Assembly (NCBI GenBank): GCA_037951165.1 | Contig: JBBDHG010000116.1 | Span: forward strand, 5,653,501-5,717,500 | Direction of reading: 5' to 3' | DNA length: 64,000 nucleotides | Origin: Lophius americanus | Taxonomy: Eukaryota > Chordata > Actinopteri > Lophiiformes > Lophiidae | Shown here: positions 22,130 to 34,083 of the stretch, one piece after another | Layout: every line of letters starts with the position of its first letter | Position numbering within the stretch: the stretch's first letter is position 1 | Made by a program: the position numbers and the translations under genes | The notes under the pieces: model-generated | Database searches by the model: none | The model's input: the letters and a program-made list of their open reading frames with translations, nothing else | What the model was told of the DNA's origin: nothing

Positions 22130-22400
22130 TTTTTGCCGTACATGCCTGTGTCTCCTCCTCACCTCGCCCTCCCCCCAGCCTCTCTCTCTCTTAACCCCCC
22201 CAGTGAAGGCAGAAAGCCGTTCACCCACAGGTAGGATCTGCACAGGGTTTCTGACAGTTAAAGATCGTTCCTTTTTCTCTCCGCTGCCTCCATGTTTTTG
22301 CCCCCGTTGAGTTCTTTGATCTCCGTAGCGTGAGAGCTACGATCTAGACGGGCTGTTTTTGGAGAGTGACATGAAGTAACATCTTTATATAATTAACATT
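22130..22400 (+). mobile_element. LINE 3'-tail fragment
   Basis: The segment aligns by eye with 3590-3800, sharing the phrases tattattgttttttgccgtacatgcctgtg versus tattattgcggtacatgtctgtg, then a CT-rich tract and a ctgcctccatgtttttg block. It has no coding remnant. Confidence 0.45.
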
Positions 22401-23470
22401 GACTTGATTTTACCATCCATTGTTGACTTCTCTTACTTTAGATTCTCACAGTTTAAAACAGCGTTTTCGTGAGAGGGTGCAAGCAAGAGGAAAAGGGTGC
22501 AGCTCGATCTTCTGGCTGCTTCTGGAAAGCCCCTGCAAAGTACATTTTGGTAAAGATATTTGGTTTCTGATGGTGAAAGGCAAAACATTTTGTTCAGATT
22601 AGAATAGTTTATTTAAAACCACATCCAAGGGATAATCTTTTGACTGACACATGACTTCATACTTTATAGACGACCATTTATCCAGACCTAGAGTTAAGGA
22701 TTATCGCAACAGACTTCTTAGCTTTATTTATGCAAAGAAGTTCTGAGATCGACCCTCATCCAGCACCACCCTGATTTATCCAGACACACATCTGGGCCCT
22801 GCAGAGTGAACCCACAACCTTCTACTGCTGGCCTCTGGTCACTGGTCACCCGGTCATGGTATTGAGGGAGGTGTGGGTGATACCTCTTTTCATGTCCAGG
22901 TTTTTTTTTTAAGCTGATCTTATCCTCTTCTATTATTTCAATCTGATTCAAGCGCATGTGTTTTCAGTTTAGTTTCCCGTCGGTGCTCAGCTGAACCAAG
23001 GATGAACCAAGGATTCATCGGATCTGCCGCTGCAGTATCAGCACAAATCCACTGCTTTGAAACGTTTTCGGACATTTTTCAGCAAACCGGCATTATCATA
23101 GACAGCAGGGGTTTGAATTTCTTAAAATAATGATTCTATATGTATGAAGATACACGACCAATGATACGACTCAGGGGCCAGACCAGTTCTGATACGGAAC
23201 CATTTGCTGTAATCTGATATGGTTCTTAACATTTGTTCTATATGGACTTTGATTTCCCATTATAAATTTAAAAAAAAAGCCAAATCCATTAAAGTGGAAA
23301 ATCAAACCTTCAAATAAATCGGAACAAAATGTTGACATAGTGAATTTAAAGTGAGGTCTATTTCATACACTGTCCGAGTGATTTACACTGACAGAGAGAG
23401 AAATGTTATAAAAGATGACCAAAGTCTTTTACCTTCAGTTCACTGAAATTCATGAACTCCAACTTGACCT

Positions 23471-23494
23471 CATCATCATCATCATCATCATCAT
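23471..23494. repeat. (ATC)8 microsatellite
   Basis: Eight ATC units. Confidence 0.92.
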
Positions 23495-24039
23495 GATTCT
23501 GTTCTGTTCTTCTTTATTTTGTAGTTAGATTCCTATTGTCAGCTTTTGGTTGTACTCCTGTTTTATTTAGAGTTTTGAGCTCCTTCCTTTAGTTTTCTCT
23601 GTTCCGCCTCCTTCTCCTGTTTATAAGCATTCTCCTGTAAGTCAGCGTCTCTCTTTTCTCTTTCCCTGCTTGTCGGTTCTTCTGTGCTACCTAACCGGGT
23701 TCTTGCTTTTGTTAGAAACCTGCCTCTCTGTTTGGTAAATAAGACTTTTTTTAAATTTAAATTCTTTATTTTTGCACAGTGGTTTAAATTACATTTATTT
23801 CCCAATCAGGGAAAATTCAGTAGAGAAATTTTCTTTCTCTACTGTCTGTTTTAATAATGCAACGAAGAACAAGGGAACAGAACTTTGTAGGATTTGGGAA
23901 CGATTCAGTGTAGAGCATATAAATAACACATTGACGGTAACGCCGTTAAGGATGTAAGGAAAATAAAAGGAGAGAGATAGAGCGGTAGTCTTGATTTAAA
24001 AAAATCAAGAATACCGCGAAACAGGGAAGTGGAACCAGG

Positions 24040-24400
24040 GAGAGTGGGAGGCTTCGTGTCGCTCTTTGAAGAAACAGAAAAGTCTACAAGACAAGCTGGC
24101 AGACATAGAAAGAAGGGGCTGAAGAAATAATATCTGCATGTTTGGGATACCCGAGGACAAAGAGGAGAACTCGGTCATGAAGTTTGTCAAACAACTAAGG
24201 ACGACCGCGCTCCCACTACCACCGGATCTCCACTTACAAATCCAACGTGCCCACAGAGCGCTTGTCAAAAAAACCGGACCGCAACCCCACACCAAGGTCC
24301 ATCGTGGTCAGTTTTCGGGAATTCGTGGTCGAGGAGATGGTCTTGAAAAAGGCTTGGCAAAATAAATCATACTGGAAGGACGACAGCTGTTGTTTGACTA
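24040..24400 (+). pseudogene. L1-like ORF1 (RNA-binding protein) fossil
   Basis: The plus strand reads LQDKLADIERRG, a TGA stop at 24120-24122, then RNNICMFGIPEDKEENSVMK. Further on come QRAHRAL and, after a frame change at the A-run near 24267-24273, PRSIVVSFREFVVEEMVLKK. This order (end of coiled coil, RRNNI..GIPE, RAHR, PR.I.V.F) is the RRM-like core of L1-type ORF1 proteins. The stop sits where the family usually has Arg, consistent with CpG decay of CGA. It is an isolated, inactive fragment with no ORF2 nearby. Confidence 0.78.
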
Positions 24401-24437
24401 AGACTATTCAACAGATGTTGTACAGAAGGGCAACGCA

Positions 24438-24455
24438 AACCCTAACCCTAACCCT
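24438..24455. repeat. Short interstitial telomere-like repeat
   Basis: Three perfect AACCCT units. Too short to indicate an old telomere. Confidence 0.8.
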
Positions 24456-24656
24456 GTGATAGTTCATTTGAACAAAAGGCAGCGAACCCCTTCTATGGAG
24501 ACTCGATGTTGGTCTCCTGAACGACAGGACAACACTGGAGCAAATTCCCACAAACACTTTAATCAACATTATGTACCCTTAGGAATATATTTTATGGCCA
24601 TTCATATGTAAAAAAAAAATCTATTTCTTAACCTTATGCACCGACGTGAAGAGCTG

Positions 24657-24697
24657 CAGATATAAACACACAGAGACATTCTGTGTGTTTATATCTG
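24657..24697. repeat. Perfect 17-bp hairpin
   Basis: The arms cagatataaacacacag and ctgtgtgtttatatctg are exact reverse complements with a 7-base loop (agacatt). It is the longest perfect stem I found outside the MITE-like elements. There is no clear similarity to a known RNA, and the stem does not extend beyond 17 bp. Confidence 0.85.
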
Positions 24698-27416
24698 GGT
24701 TATCAGGACAGACTGTGTTACCAAACCACAGTATACATTATATAACAGCTGCAGAGTGGCAGCAGTCCAGCAGCACCCCTAAAAGGTTTCATTGTCTACG
24801 TGGGAGACACACTCCTTCACAGATACCACACACACATCTACACAAAACACGCATAAACAATGTGCAGCAGACCAGATTAAGAAAAAACTGAAAAAACAAA
24901 ACGGAATGTGATGATTTGATGATAAATCATTAACTGTTTATCTCCATTGAAAACACTACAAAGAAAATATCTTTTTAATTTATGCTTATTCTTAATCAGA
25001 ATGTCGGGGCAATAAAGACTAGAAAGTTCCAGCGGCGCTTGAAAACACCTTTTTTGGAACAAATGAACTGTTAAGTGGTGTCAGCTGATGTCGAGCAGGG
25101 AAAGGGCAACGGAACACCCGATTGTATGAAGGTTATGGAGATGTTTGGTAGGAGTTGGACTGGCTGGTTGATAAAATGATTATTGTAATTGCGGCGCTGA
25201 TGGGGCATGATGGTGAGTCAAATCTAAATGTTCACTACAGATCGCTGCAGGAATTGTCCAAGACTCAACACATCCAAGCGCCCCACGTCCGTTTATGCAT
25301 GAAACAGCCACGCTGCTGTCGACTCCTCTCTTCCTCTCTGGCCTGATAAGCCTTTATATTTCTGGACAGGTGCTTTCACCAGAGGTTCTGTGACTGACGG
25401 ATGTACTAGGCTGCCGGAATCACTGAAAAAATAACTGGAGTGGGATTGGGTTGGGGAGTTTCCTATGTTTCCTGACCACACAATGAGGTGTAAACGCGGA
25501 GCTGGCGGGAGATTGGGTGGGGTGGAAAGGAGTAGCAGTAATTAAAGATTATGAAAGTTCTGCTGATAAGATATGCACCGAGTGGGACATTTGGGAAAAA
25601 GTGCAATCATTTCTTCTAACACTTGGGCCGACACCTACAGCAGTATGGATATTGACGATAGGCTTTGTTGAACTATCATTCAGTCTTTAATAGACATTGG
25701 AACAACAGAGGATTTATAATACTTGTCCATCTAGTTTGAGTTTGCCTTTGGTTGGGGAGGTTATAATAGATATAATAGAAAAAAGGATTGCTCTGATGTC
25801 AATATTTGAACTCAAGGTCTGCGGCGTGAAAAACATAGTTATGCATATCATATTCCATTTATTCAAAGGGTTAGCCCTAAATTTTACAGACTGCACCTTT
25901 AAATGTATTCATGATGACTGTGCATCCATATTGTACTAGTCACCCATACATTTAATTTGGTTCAACGGTGAAACATATTAGTTCTCAAACAGACTACAGA
26001 GATAGTTTGAATGTTCCCTCAGTGTTTTATAAAGTCACTGCGATCACATGACGTGTCGGGAAGAAAAACAACAACTTGGCATCGTTATATGGCCTCAAAA
26101 GCACCCGGGCCGGGGAAAAAAGTTGTGAAATAGGTTTTCCTTCCGTGGCCCAGTTTCTCAGCAGGGACTTTTTCCAGCGCCGCAAGAAGGCTGAAAAAGT
26201 TCTGGCCCTCAGGATTCACAGCAGCGTAGGCCTGTGTCCATTATTATGATTTTTGTTATACTTTAACTCCCTTTAAGTCTCACTCACACTGCCCTAAAGA
26301 CTTACTCAATCTCAGATCAGCCACTTGTTTGGAGTGTGACACCTTCTACGATGAGCTGTTAAACAAGTTCATTTCCTGTCGCAAACTCGATGACATAATG
26401 CCGCTGATGTCACAAATTGCTGTGGTGGACCAAGCCACAAAGTAGGGGAACCCCACTAGGAATTAAGTAGACAAGAAAAACACCAAACGCCATTGGAAGA
26501 ACATCAAAGGGCAAGACATTTCTTAAGAAAACAAAGATGAATCTCTTCTCTTGCTTTCTCCTGCCATCCATACCTCCAGTGAGCTGACCCAGTGCAGTCA
26601 CACAATTTCTGACATCTGTTTCAGTCTAGAAAGCACTTGACCTGGCCAAAGACGGCCAATTAGATTGTATTCCCAAAGCAAAAAGCATGACGGTGGGGGG
26701 CCTCCAACAAGGCGGGGGCTGAAAGAAATGAGGAGGTGGCGTGTTTAAGGAGGAAACCACAAGTGATATCAAAGAATACATAGGTTGGTGGATTATGTTT
26801 GCATTGTGGAGAACGGGCTGTTTTTGAATACAGAGAGGGGGCTCAGACACGTATTTATCATCAAAATAGCTGGCGGGGGTAGGGGGTCGTCTGATGGGGG
26901 AGAAGGAAATTAACTCAAAATGGGACCCAGACTACTCTGGATAAGGCGACCTGCTAGTGTGTATGTGTGTATACAGCATATCCTATACATGTGTAGTGGT
27001 TAACGTAGCATTGGGTGGGAGGGTTTGAAGGAGGAAGATGAGGGAGGAGAGCGGTGGTTAGAGGGGGTATCCAACATCAACACAGATGGAGATGATTTGT
27101 GTCCCAACAAGAGGAGTGGCGAACATTCTCTTTAGGCTGAGCCGCCATTGTGCCTCGCGTAGCCAATAGAATGTAACTGCTGAAGACATGGTTAGCTCTA
27201 AAACAAAAGCTCAAATGTGCTTATAAATATAAAAAGTTCTTCTGGTAGGAACTTTATGGGGCGGTTCTGTTTCCTGCATATACTGGTGGGGGGATAGAAA
27301 CCCCAAACATCAGCTGGTTGTAGCCTCTTACAGGAAAGCGAGATGACTGTGAAACTCCTCGGTTGAAGTAATGTAAGGATCAAGCACCACATTTATATTC
27401 CCATCCTGCTCTAAAG

Positions 27417-27617
27417 CTGGACACACACGAGAGGATTTTTAGATCTTAACCGATTTTAAAAACGTGGGACCAAAGACTTGTGGACACTTTCAACCGATTT
27501 AACATTATAATCCTCCAAACACACACACTAGACGATCCATCCCGTCGGCAAGACCAAACACATGCCGTTCGTAGTCAGGATTCCACAGTGGAGATTCCAC
27601 AGACAGCAGATCTCACA
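27417..27617 (+). mobile_element. MITE-like element, complete-end copy
   Basis: The element starts near ctggacacacacgagaggat and matches the inverse of positions 1-190 along its length (for example attccacagtggagattcca at 27580-27599). The far boundary is unclear because the other copy is cut by the window edge. A similar end (ctacacaccagaggat) is seen at 48347. Confidence 0.6.
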
Positions 27618-28694
27618 GGAACTCACGTGACCCAACGTGATTTCGGGAGAAATACAAACATGGAGGACGATGGAAGTCCTCGTCGGTCCTATTGTGATAT
27701 ATCTTGAATGACACGTTATAAAGGCACTCGTGTTGTTACCATACTTCCACCAGCTGCTCTTCTTCTTCAATAACCCACCCGTCTCGGGGTCAGGTGAAGC
27801 CTGGGAGGCTCCGACTCGATCGGGAGCAGTAAAATATTCGTATTAACAAACACACACACAGAAGTTATTTTGACAAATGTTGGTTTGAGATAAGTCTGAG
27901 GAAGCTCAGGATTGAACCACAGCACAGTCTGATTGTCAGGCCCTGTGCGGCCCATCGGACCCTACAGCCCGTCACTGCTATTGGTAATTGTCAATAAAGA
28001 TTTGTATAAAAGCTGAGAGGCAGGAAGAAGTTTCACTGCTAGCAACATGCTAACAAGACAGAAGTGAGCTGTCTTGACCTTTAACCCTTCCTGTGTCCTG
28101 AACCCACCTTAAAAAAGAGGCACTGTTGTATAAGGATGATGTGGACATTATGGTTCATCTATTCTACCAAGAGAATGGAGGTGAAAGCGAGTTGCATTTG
28201 ACTGGATCGAGCCTTAACTTGTTAGCTAGCAGCACCCTGACGGCGACGAACCTTTCGTTTTCTTCCTTGATGTGCAGTTACTACCAGCCACAAACGTCCA
28301 ACTTAATGATTAGTAGTTATTCATTATCCACGCGACCGATGACGCCACGGCAACTTTGGTGCTTAGGAGCCGCTATGCACATTCGTAGTGTGGAGAAAAA
28401 TGAGAAAATATCAGGTTGGGCCGGACAGTTAGTCGAAAATTAATCCAAACCTACATTGGACACATTGTGTCACGCGATGCAACGTTGGTGCATTGTGTGG
28501 CTTTAGAGAAAGCGTACGAGTGGCGAGGGAAGAGTTGTGGTATTGCATTAGTAAGTTGGATGTAAGAGGGCAGTTTGAGAGTAGTGAGGTGTGCAGTAAG
28601 AGTAATGGATGGGTCCAAGGTGGAGGTGGCCTTCCACAAAGGATCCCCGTCTTATTTTCTCTGGCAATTGCTGTTAAATAAGATCATACCATTA

Positions 28695-28810
28695 AACAAC
28701 TGAGCCTTGGATCTGCTCGAGGTTTCTGCCCATTGAAAGACAGTTTTTTTCTCGCCACACCCTGAGAGAAGAGTTGTTGTGAATTGAACCTGTTCGAATC
28801 ACGTAACAAT
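28695..28810 (+). mobile_element. LINE 3'-tail fragment
   Basis: The phrase tctgctcgaggtttctgccc followed by a T-rich stretch and a ttgtgaattgaac end resembles the common fish LINE tail also present at 3680-3870. Confidence 0.45.
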
Positions 28811-29117
28811 CAAGTATTTTAGACTATAAGACGGTGAAAGAAGAAAAAATGAACAAAAATGCTAAAAACTAGCACAGAGCCGAGGAAAGGATAGCTTACG
28901 AGATAAAGTCAGGCATTATTGGACAGGACTACTGAATCCATCAGAGGTGTTTGTTGATCTTTCTGGTGTGGTGTTAAGCTCCAGTCTCCATCTGGAAGCA
29001 CACATTATTTACATTTAATGTTTCTTTTGTCCAGAACGCCTGATAGTCATATGGAAACGGTTCTTGTGGGCGAGGTTCAGAACCAGGAATGTGTTTCGTG
29101 CCAAAGATTTAAAAAAA

Positions 29118-29140
29118 AGCTATGTTCATATAACATAGCT
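29118..29140. repeat. 9-bp inverted repeat
   Basis: The arms agctatgtt and aacatagct flank a 5-base loop. Confidence 0.7.
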
Positions 29141-30187
29141 GGAGGGTATGAAAAGAGACAGAATAGGGTGACTGGTCTGGTCCTGAAGACTTGAGTTGGA
29201 TTCTGTCACATGTAGCGGTGAGTAAATTGGAACCAGAGCCTGTTTTGCGTGCATACATGCGAGTGTGTGCTGGAGTGTAACATATTGTAAAATGCTGCAG
29301 TGGTCTTCTTCTTTAGAAGGCTCCAGTGATTTATGAAGTAAGGGGTGTGGAGGGGATCAGGCCGACTTGAAAAGATCCTGCTTCGGTGTCGGTATGTGCA
29401 GAACTGAGTGCGTCCGAGGTAGGAGAAGTATTACTCGGTGAAAATCCTGCACACATGGGGAGCGTGAAAGTAAAACTCCTGCGTAAACAAATTTAACCGG
29501 ACGTAAGTCCGGCGTAAAGGTAAGGAAACAGTTTTGTGCCAGATTAAATAATGAGGTTTGTGAGACAAATGAAAACGTTCCTTACAAGAAAAGAGTATCC
29601 TACTACTTATTTAAAACAGAAATGAAACAATATAAATTAGATGCGGGGTCAGAGAACTGCCACAAACTTTAAGCACATATCCTGTTCAAGGTCACCGGGT
29701 TGGGGTCTTCAGTTTTCATGCTCCCTAATTTGACCAATTAATTGAGTAAAAATTGTACATGGCCCCGGTCACCTGGACAGGTGTGGCTGTATGTATTTTT
29801 CCTTATTGTGGCAAAAAAAAGTAGAGATTAGGGATTGTTAGAAGTGGGAGATAACTTCATAAACCTCTGCTGAATTAAAAGTCAAATGATCCGTTACTAG
29901 ACTGTAATCGCTGTTAAGACTCTATAGAGGGACCAGCGACTATAAAGATTTCACCTGATGCTGCTTGGAGGCTAAATTGACATAATGTCTCACTACTCAT
30001 TCACTCACATGACAAATTCAATGCACTCCTATAGCTTTCACCAGGGTGGGGGTTGTCAAAGTCATTATTTAGCACAATAGAAAACCACGGAGAAAGAAAT
30101 CTTGCTATCACAAAAGGTAATAATGAAGACTCTGGTGGTAAACTGGTGAGGTCTCTTTACGTTTTACCTTTCCCCCCTTTCCCTTCA

Positions 30188-30290
30188 AAGGTCTCGCACA
30201 CTGGTTCAAGTGCTTGCTCAAGGATCCTCGTAGACTGCAAGGGCTGTGATTGAACCAAGGGCTACTCATTGAGCGACAGCCCCCCCTTGA
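30188..30290 (-). mobile_element. tRNA-derived SINE-like element
   Basis: On the minus strand it reads ggctgtcgctcaatgagtag, then ccttggttcaatcacagccc, then cttgcagtctacgaggatcc and ttgagcaagcacttgaacc. It carries A-box-like and B-box-like (GGTTCAATC) promoter words and the same body as 39373-39482. It lies 20 bp from the tRNA-Arg pseudogene. Confidence 0.55.
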
Positions 30291-30309
30291 AAACATCCCA
30301 ACAATTCTT

Positions 30310-30382
30310 CACCCCCAATGGGACTCACACTCATAATCCCTGGCTCAGGAGGCCAGTGCCTCATCCATTAGGCCCATTCATT
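30310..30382 (-). pseudogene. tRNA-Arg(CCT) pseudogene
   Basis: On the minus strand the 73-base segment follows a vertebrate tRNA-Arg with anticodon CCT. The D-arm (GCCTAATGGATGAGGC) is intact, and so is a perfect anticodon arm (CTGGC CTCCTGA GCCAG). The T-arm is ATGAG TGTGAGT CCCAT, with the usual TTC of the loop altered and one stem mismatch. The 3' acceptor strand (TGGGGGT) remains, but the 5' acceptor strand has become AATGAAT and cannot pair with it. The length is right for the family. It is therefore a full-length but dead tRNA gene; B-box decay should also weaken Pol III transcription. No CCA is encoded, so it is not an obvious processed copy. Confidence 0.85.
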
Positions 30383-30409
30383 TCTTCTCCATGAAAGAGA
30401 AGAAATGAA
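30377..30409. repeat. Perfect 13-bp inverted repeat beside the tRNA pseudogene
   Basis: The arms ttcatttcttctc and gagaagaaatgaa are separated by catgaaa. The left arm overlaps the decayed 5' acceptor strand of the tRNA pseudogene. Confidence 0.8.
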
Positions 30410-31375
30410 GAGCCTTTTCCAAACAAACCTTATAAAATACTCTATTTTCCGTTAATTTAACATTTAAACATGAGTGAATATGTGTAAATGGTTTCACTTA
30501 GCCTACATCTCCTCTTATCTTTGTGCAGCGACGTCCGCCGGGTCACATCCACATCATATGAACGACAATGTTCATTCTATCATTTCATTCTCATGTTTGA
30601 GGAGTCGACGTGAAGTGCGCTGTCACATGAAGTGAATTGCAAATCCAGGACGAAGCAGTGAGTAATTACTCCTTATATAAGAGCGAGTCGTCAAAATGGC
30701 GGGGGTTGACGGCGCATTGATGCAGCTTCTGAAGCCGCAGGCTCTTAGTCTGTCAGAGAGTGCTGGTTTGGCTCGCCGCTGAGGCTTGACGGGTCACAGA
30801 CAGACCATGGCCAAGGCCGCCTCTTCCTCCTCTGTACTCTTCTATTCTTCCACCAGACCTTTCCTGTCTATTTATTGCACTTACTCACCAGCAGCTACTC
30901 CCAGCTGAAATATTCAGCTCAGCAAATTAACTGACGTGTTAAAACCTGATCTGCGCTAAGTCCCGTTCATTCTTCAACCCACAACCGTGTTTACTCTTTC
31001 CTCTTTCACGGCCGCCTTCCGTCTTTCTTCCGCTCACGCATCCATCTTTTTGTTCGGTTCTGTTGGTTGAAGTTTATACAACTTAAAGGAGTGGAGAGTG
31101 GGGTGGATTTGTTTTTTTCTCTCTGCCTGGCCAGCTTATCCACAGGTCAGAGAGGAAATGTGACGGATGGTAATTTCTGAGCAGAGACAGAACCGCGGGG
31201 AGCTGGAGGGGAATAAAAGAAGGAACGCTGGTTTTCACATTGGAGGGGTATATTTAGTGAAACCGTACTGCTTGTGTTCTGAAAATCCGTCACATATCTA
31301 AACTGTGAATTGATCTTTTCAAAAGAGTTTTAAACTGTGGAGTATTCTTAACTTCCATAACTACACAAACAGATC

Positions 31376-31830
31376 CAGTTGTTTTCAAGGTGGACCAGGG
31401 TCACTGGAGCACAGCTGGTGATGTATCTGGATTATGGACCAGCTCACGGTCAGGCCGAGGGTCCGCCTAAATGTGAGACTCGGGTCAGCAGCACAGGTTC
31501 TCGGCGGAGGGCCGGGCTCTCTCTCCTGTTCTGTTCCCCCTCTAAACCTCGGAGTTCAGTTACAACTGTGAGACATGCCACATGCAGAAGTTCCCCGATG
31601 ATGCTGTAGTTGTGGGGTGATCAGAAGGGTGAATACAGGAGTCTGGTGGAGGAGTTCACTACATGTTGTAGGTCCAACAAACTCCAGCTCAAAACTTCAT
31701 AGACCCAGGAGATGGAGCTGGACCACCAGAGAAATAGTCCAAACCTTCAACCGGTCTCATTGAGGGTGAGGACATGTAAATGGTCAGGTCATATACCGTT
31801 TCTGCTGTGGATCCATAGGGACTTAGTTAT
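31376..31830 (+). pseudogene. Rex1/CR1-like LINE reverse transcriptase fossil
   Basis: Across shifting plus-strand frames the segment keeps RT landmarks in order: CETRVSSTG before the (A)PQGT position (now SRRRAGLS), TSEFSYNCETCHMQKF, the catalytic-box remnant PDDAVVVG (at about 31592-31615), LVEEFTTCCRSNKLQLKTS and an MELDHQR remnant of the domain end. At least two stops and several frame changes break it. This RT belongs to a different lineage from the SCGVPQGSILGPL group at 17313, 51690 and 54970. Confidence 0.75.
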
Positions 31831-32318
31831 GGTGAAAAAGCATCACATCAACACACAGACACAAACACAGACACAGACACAAACACAGACACACTCCCTG
31901 GTCTCTGTCACATACACACTCTTCTTATCACTGACACACACATATCTCCCACTATTGGCAGAGCAGAGGTAGAACAGGCCAGACTGCTGGAGTGATGAAG
32001 GCATTCTGTGCGACAGGAAAACACTGAAGTCTTGACTGAAGTCTTGACTCGCCGTCCTACTGCTTAACGAGAGGCAGTAAAAACACCCTCAAACACTTCA
32101 CACATGGCCTCAACTCCTCAGTCTGGTATTAAATCTGACATTCATGTGGCAGAAAAATCAGAGAGGTGTTTTAATACGATACAACCTAACAACAAATGTC
32201 ATATATCTAATGTTTAACGGAGGCTAGGTATTCTTGATCAAATAAACATTCAAATAATTATAAAATAATATTTGCGGCCCGATGTTAGCAGCTGGATGGG
32301 TTAATTCTCTAACTTATG

Positions 32319-33509
32319 CTCTATATGTGCCTCATCTATGGTTTTCTTTCTAAATACCCTCTATATCTGCCTCATCTATGGTTTTCTTTCTAAACCCTCT
32401 ATATCTGCCTCATCTATGGTTTTCTTTCTAAACCCTCTATATCTGCCTCATCTATGGTTTTCTTTCTAAACCCTCTATATGTGCGTCATCTATGGTTTTC
32501 TTCCTAAACCCTCTATATGTGCCTCATCTATAGTTTTATTTATAAACCCTCTATATCTGCCTCATCTATGGTTTTCTTTCAAAACCCTCTATATCTGCCT
32601 CATCTATGGTTTCTTTCAAAATACCCTCTATATGTGCCTCATCTATGGTTTCTTTCTAAATACCCTCTACATCTGCCTTATCTATGGGTTTCTTTCTAAA
32701 CCCTCTATATGTGCCTCATCTATGGTTTCTTTCTAAATACCCTCTACATCTGCCTTATCTATGGTTTTCTTTCTAAACCCTCTATATGTGCCTCATCTAT
32801 GGTTTTCTTTCTAAATACCCTCTATATGTGCCTCATCTATGGTTTCTTTCTAAATACCCTCTACATCTGCCTTATCTATGGTTTTCTTTCTAAACCCTCT
32901 ATATCTGCCTCATCTATGGTTTTCTTTCTAAATACCCTCTATATCTGCCTCATCTATGGTTTTCTTTCTAAATACCCTCTATATGTGCCTCATCTATGAT
33001 TTTCTTTCTAAATACCCTCTATATGTGCCTCATCTATGGTTTCTTTCTAAACCCTCTATATCTGCCTCATCTATGGTTTCTTTCTAAATACCCTCTATAT
33101 CTGCCTCATCTATGGTTTTCTTTCTAAACCCTCTATATGTGCCTCATCTATAGTTTTATTTCTAAACCCTCTATATATGCCTCATCTATGGTTTTCTTTC
33201 TAAATACCCTCTATATCTGCCTCATCTATGGTTTTCTTTCTAAATACCCTCTATATCTGCCTCATCTATGGTTTTCTTTCAAAACCCTCTATATCTGCCT
33301 CATCTATGGTTTCTTTCAAAATACCCTCTATATGTGCCTCAGCTCTGCTTTCTTTCTAAATACCCTCTACATCTGCCTTATCTATGGGTTTCTTTCTAAA
33401 CCCTCTATATCTGCCTCATCTATGGTTTCTTTCTAAATACCCTCTATATGTGCCTCATCTATGGTTTCTTTCTAAATACCCTCTATATCTGCCTCATCTA
33501 TGGTTTTCT
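32319..33509. repeat. 1.2-kb minisatellite of 37-40-bp units
   Basis: About 31 units, each made of ctctatatctgcctcatcta followed by tggttttctttctaaatacc. Units differ by loss of the final at/ta (38 versus 40 bp), by one T in the T-run, and by ctg/gtg and tac/tat swaps. Variant types cluster (for example ctacatctgccttatc at 32667, 32745, 32861 and 33367), which points to repeated block duplication. It lies in intron 3, 575 bp after the exon 3 donor in gene order. Confidence 0.97.
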
Positions 33510-34083
33510 GGACTCAAACTACGTTGCGCCATAATCACACCCAGAGTCATTCATTAGGATTGCAGGGGCTGTTTACTCAAAAAAATAAATGAAACATCAA
33601 ACGTTTGATTCACTTTGACTCTCATTCCCTTTACTAAATTATTAAAATCAATTATTAAAATGCAAACTTTTGAAAATGTGTGACACAGTGTCATTTTGTC
33701 ATTTGTCTCCTTGTCAACTGGCAAAACACATCTCTTTGAAAATGGTAACATCAAAGCTCCATTTCGCTAATGAGTGTTATAATTTAATCCTAAAGGCCAC
33801 GTCCACAGAACCAAGAACAAAAAGGACTTTGGACCATCTGGTTTTGTTTGTGCTGCAGACTTTGCTGGGGTTTATTATCTCTCCTCCAGCAGAGTGTAGA
33901 GTTTGTGCCCCGCTATTGTGATGAACTAAGATCTCACAGCCTCCTTGTTCAGTCTTCTTCTGTGGTGTGGAGCAGATGGGCTGCCAGCTACTACAAACTG
34001 CTGTGTTTTCAGTGTTTGTAACTGTTTACTACAGTCTACAAAAGGAAGATGTATCATAAGCTGGAGTCGGAGTAAAGTCTTAC

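Larger units (their letters stand above)
12084..34083 (-). other. Intron 3 of afap1 (22 kb)
   Basis: A large intron with no coding exon that I can support. Exons 3 and 4 join in matching phase and in the known protein order, so none is needed. It holds two minisatellites (12353-12604, 32319-33509), long CA arrays, LINE fragments (17313-17675, 22130-22400, 24040-24400, 28695-28810, 31376-31830), SINE-like pieces, a tRNA-Arg pseudogene (30310-30382) and a MITE-like copy (27417-27617). The tracts 12700-13600, 18200-20100, 20500-22100, 22400-24000, 24700-27400 and 28850-30050 hold nothing else that I recognise. Confidence 0.85.

Noticed and set aside
24438..24455. Ancient telomere fusion point
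   Set aside because: Only three AACCCT units are present, with no degenerate telomeric flank.
32319..33509. CRISPR-like regular array
   Set aside because: Repeats are adjacent without unique spacers and the host is a vertebrate; it is a minisatellite.
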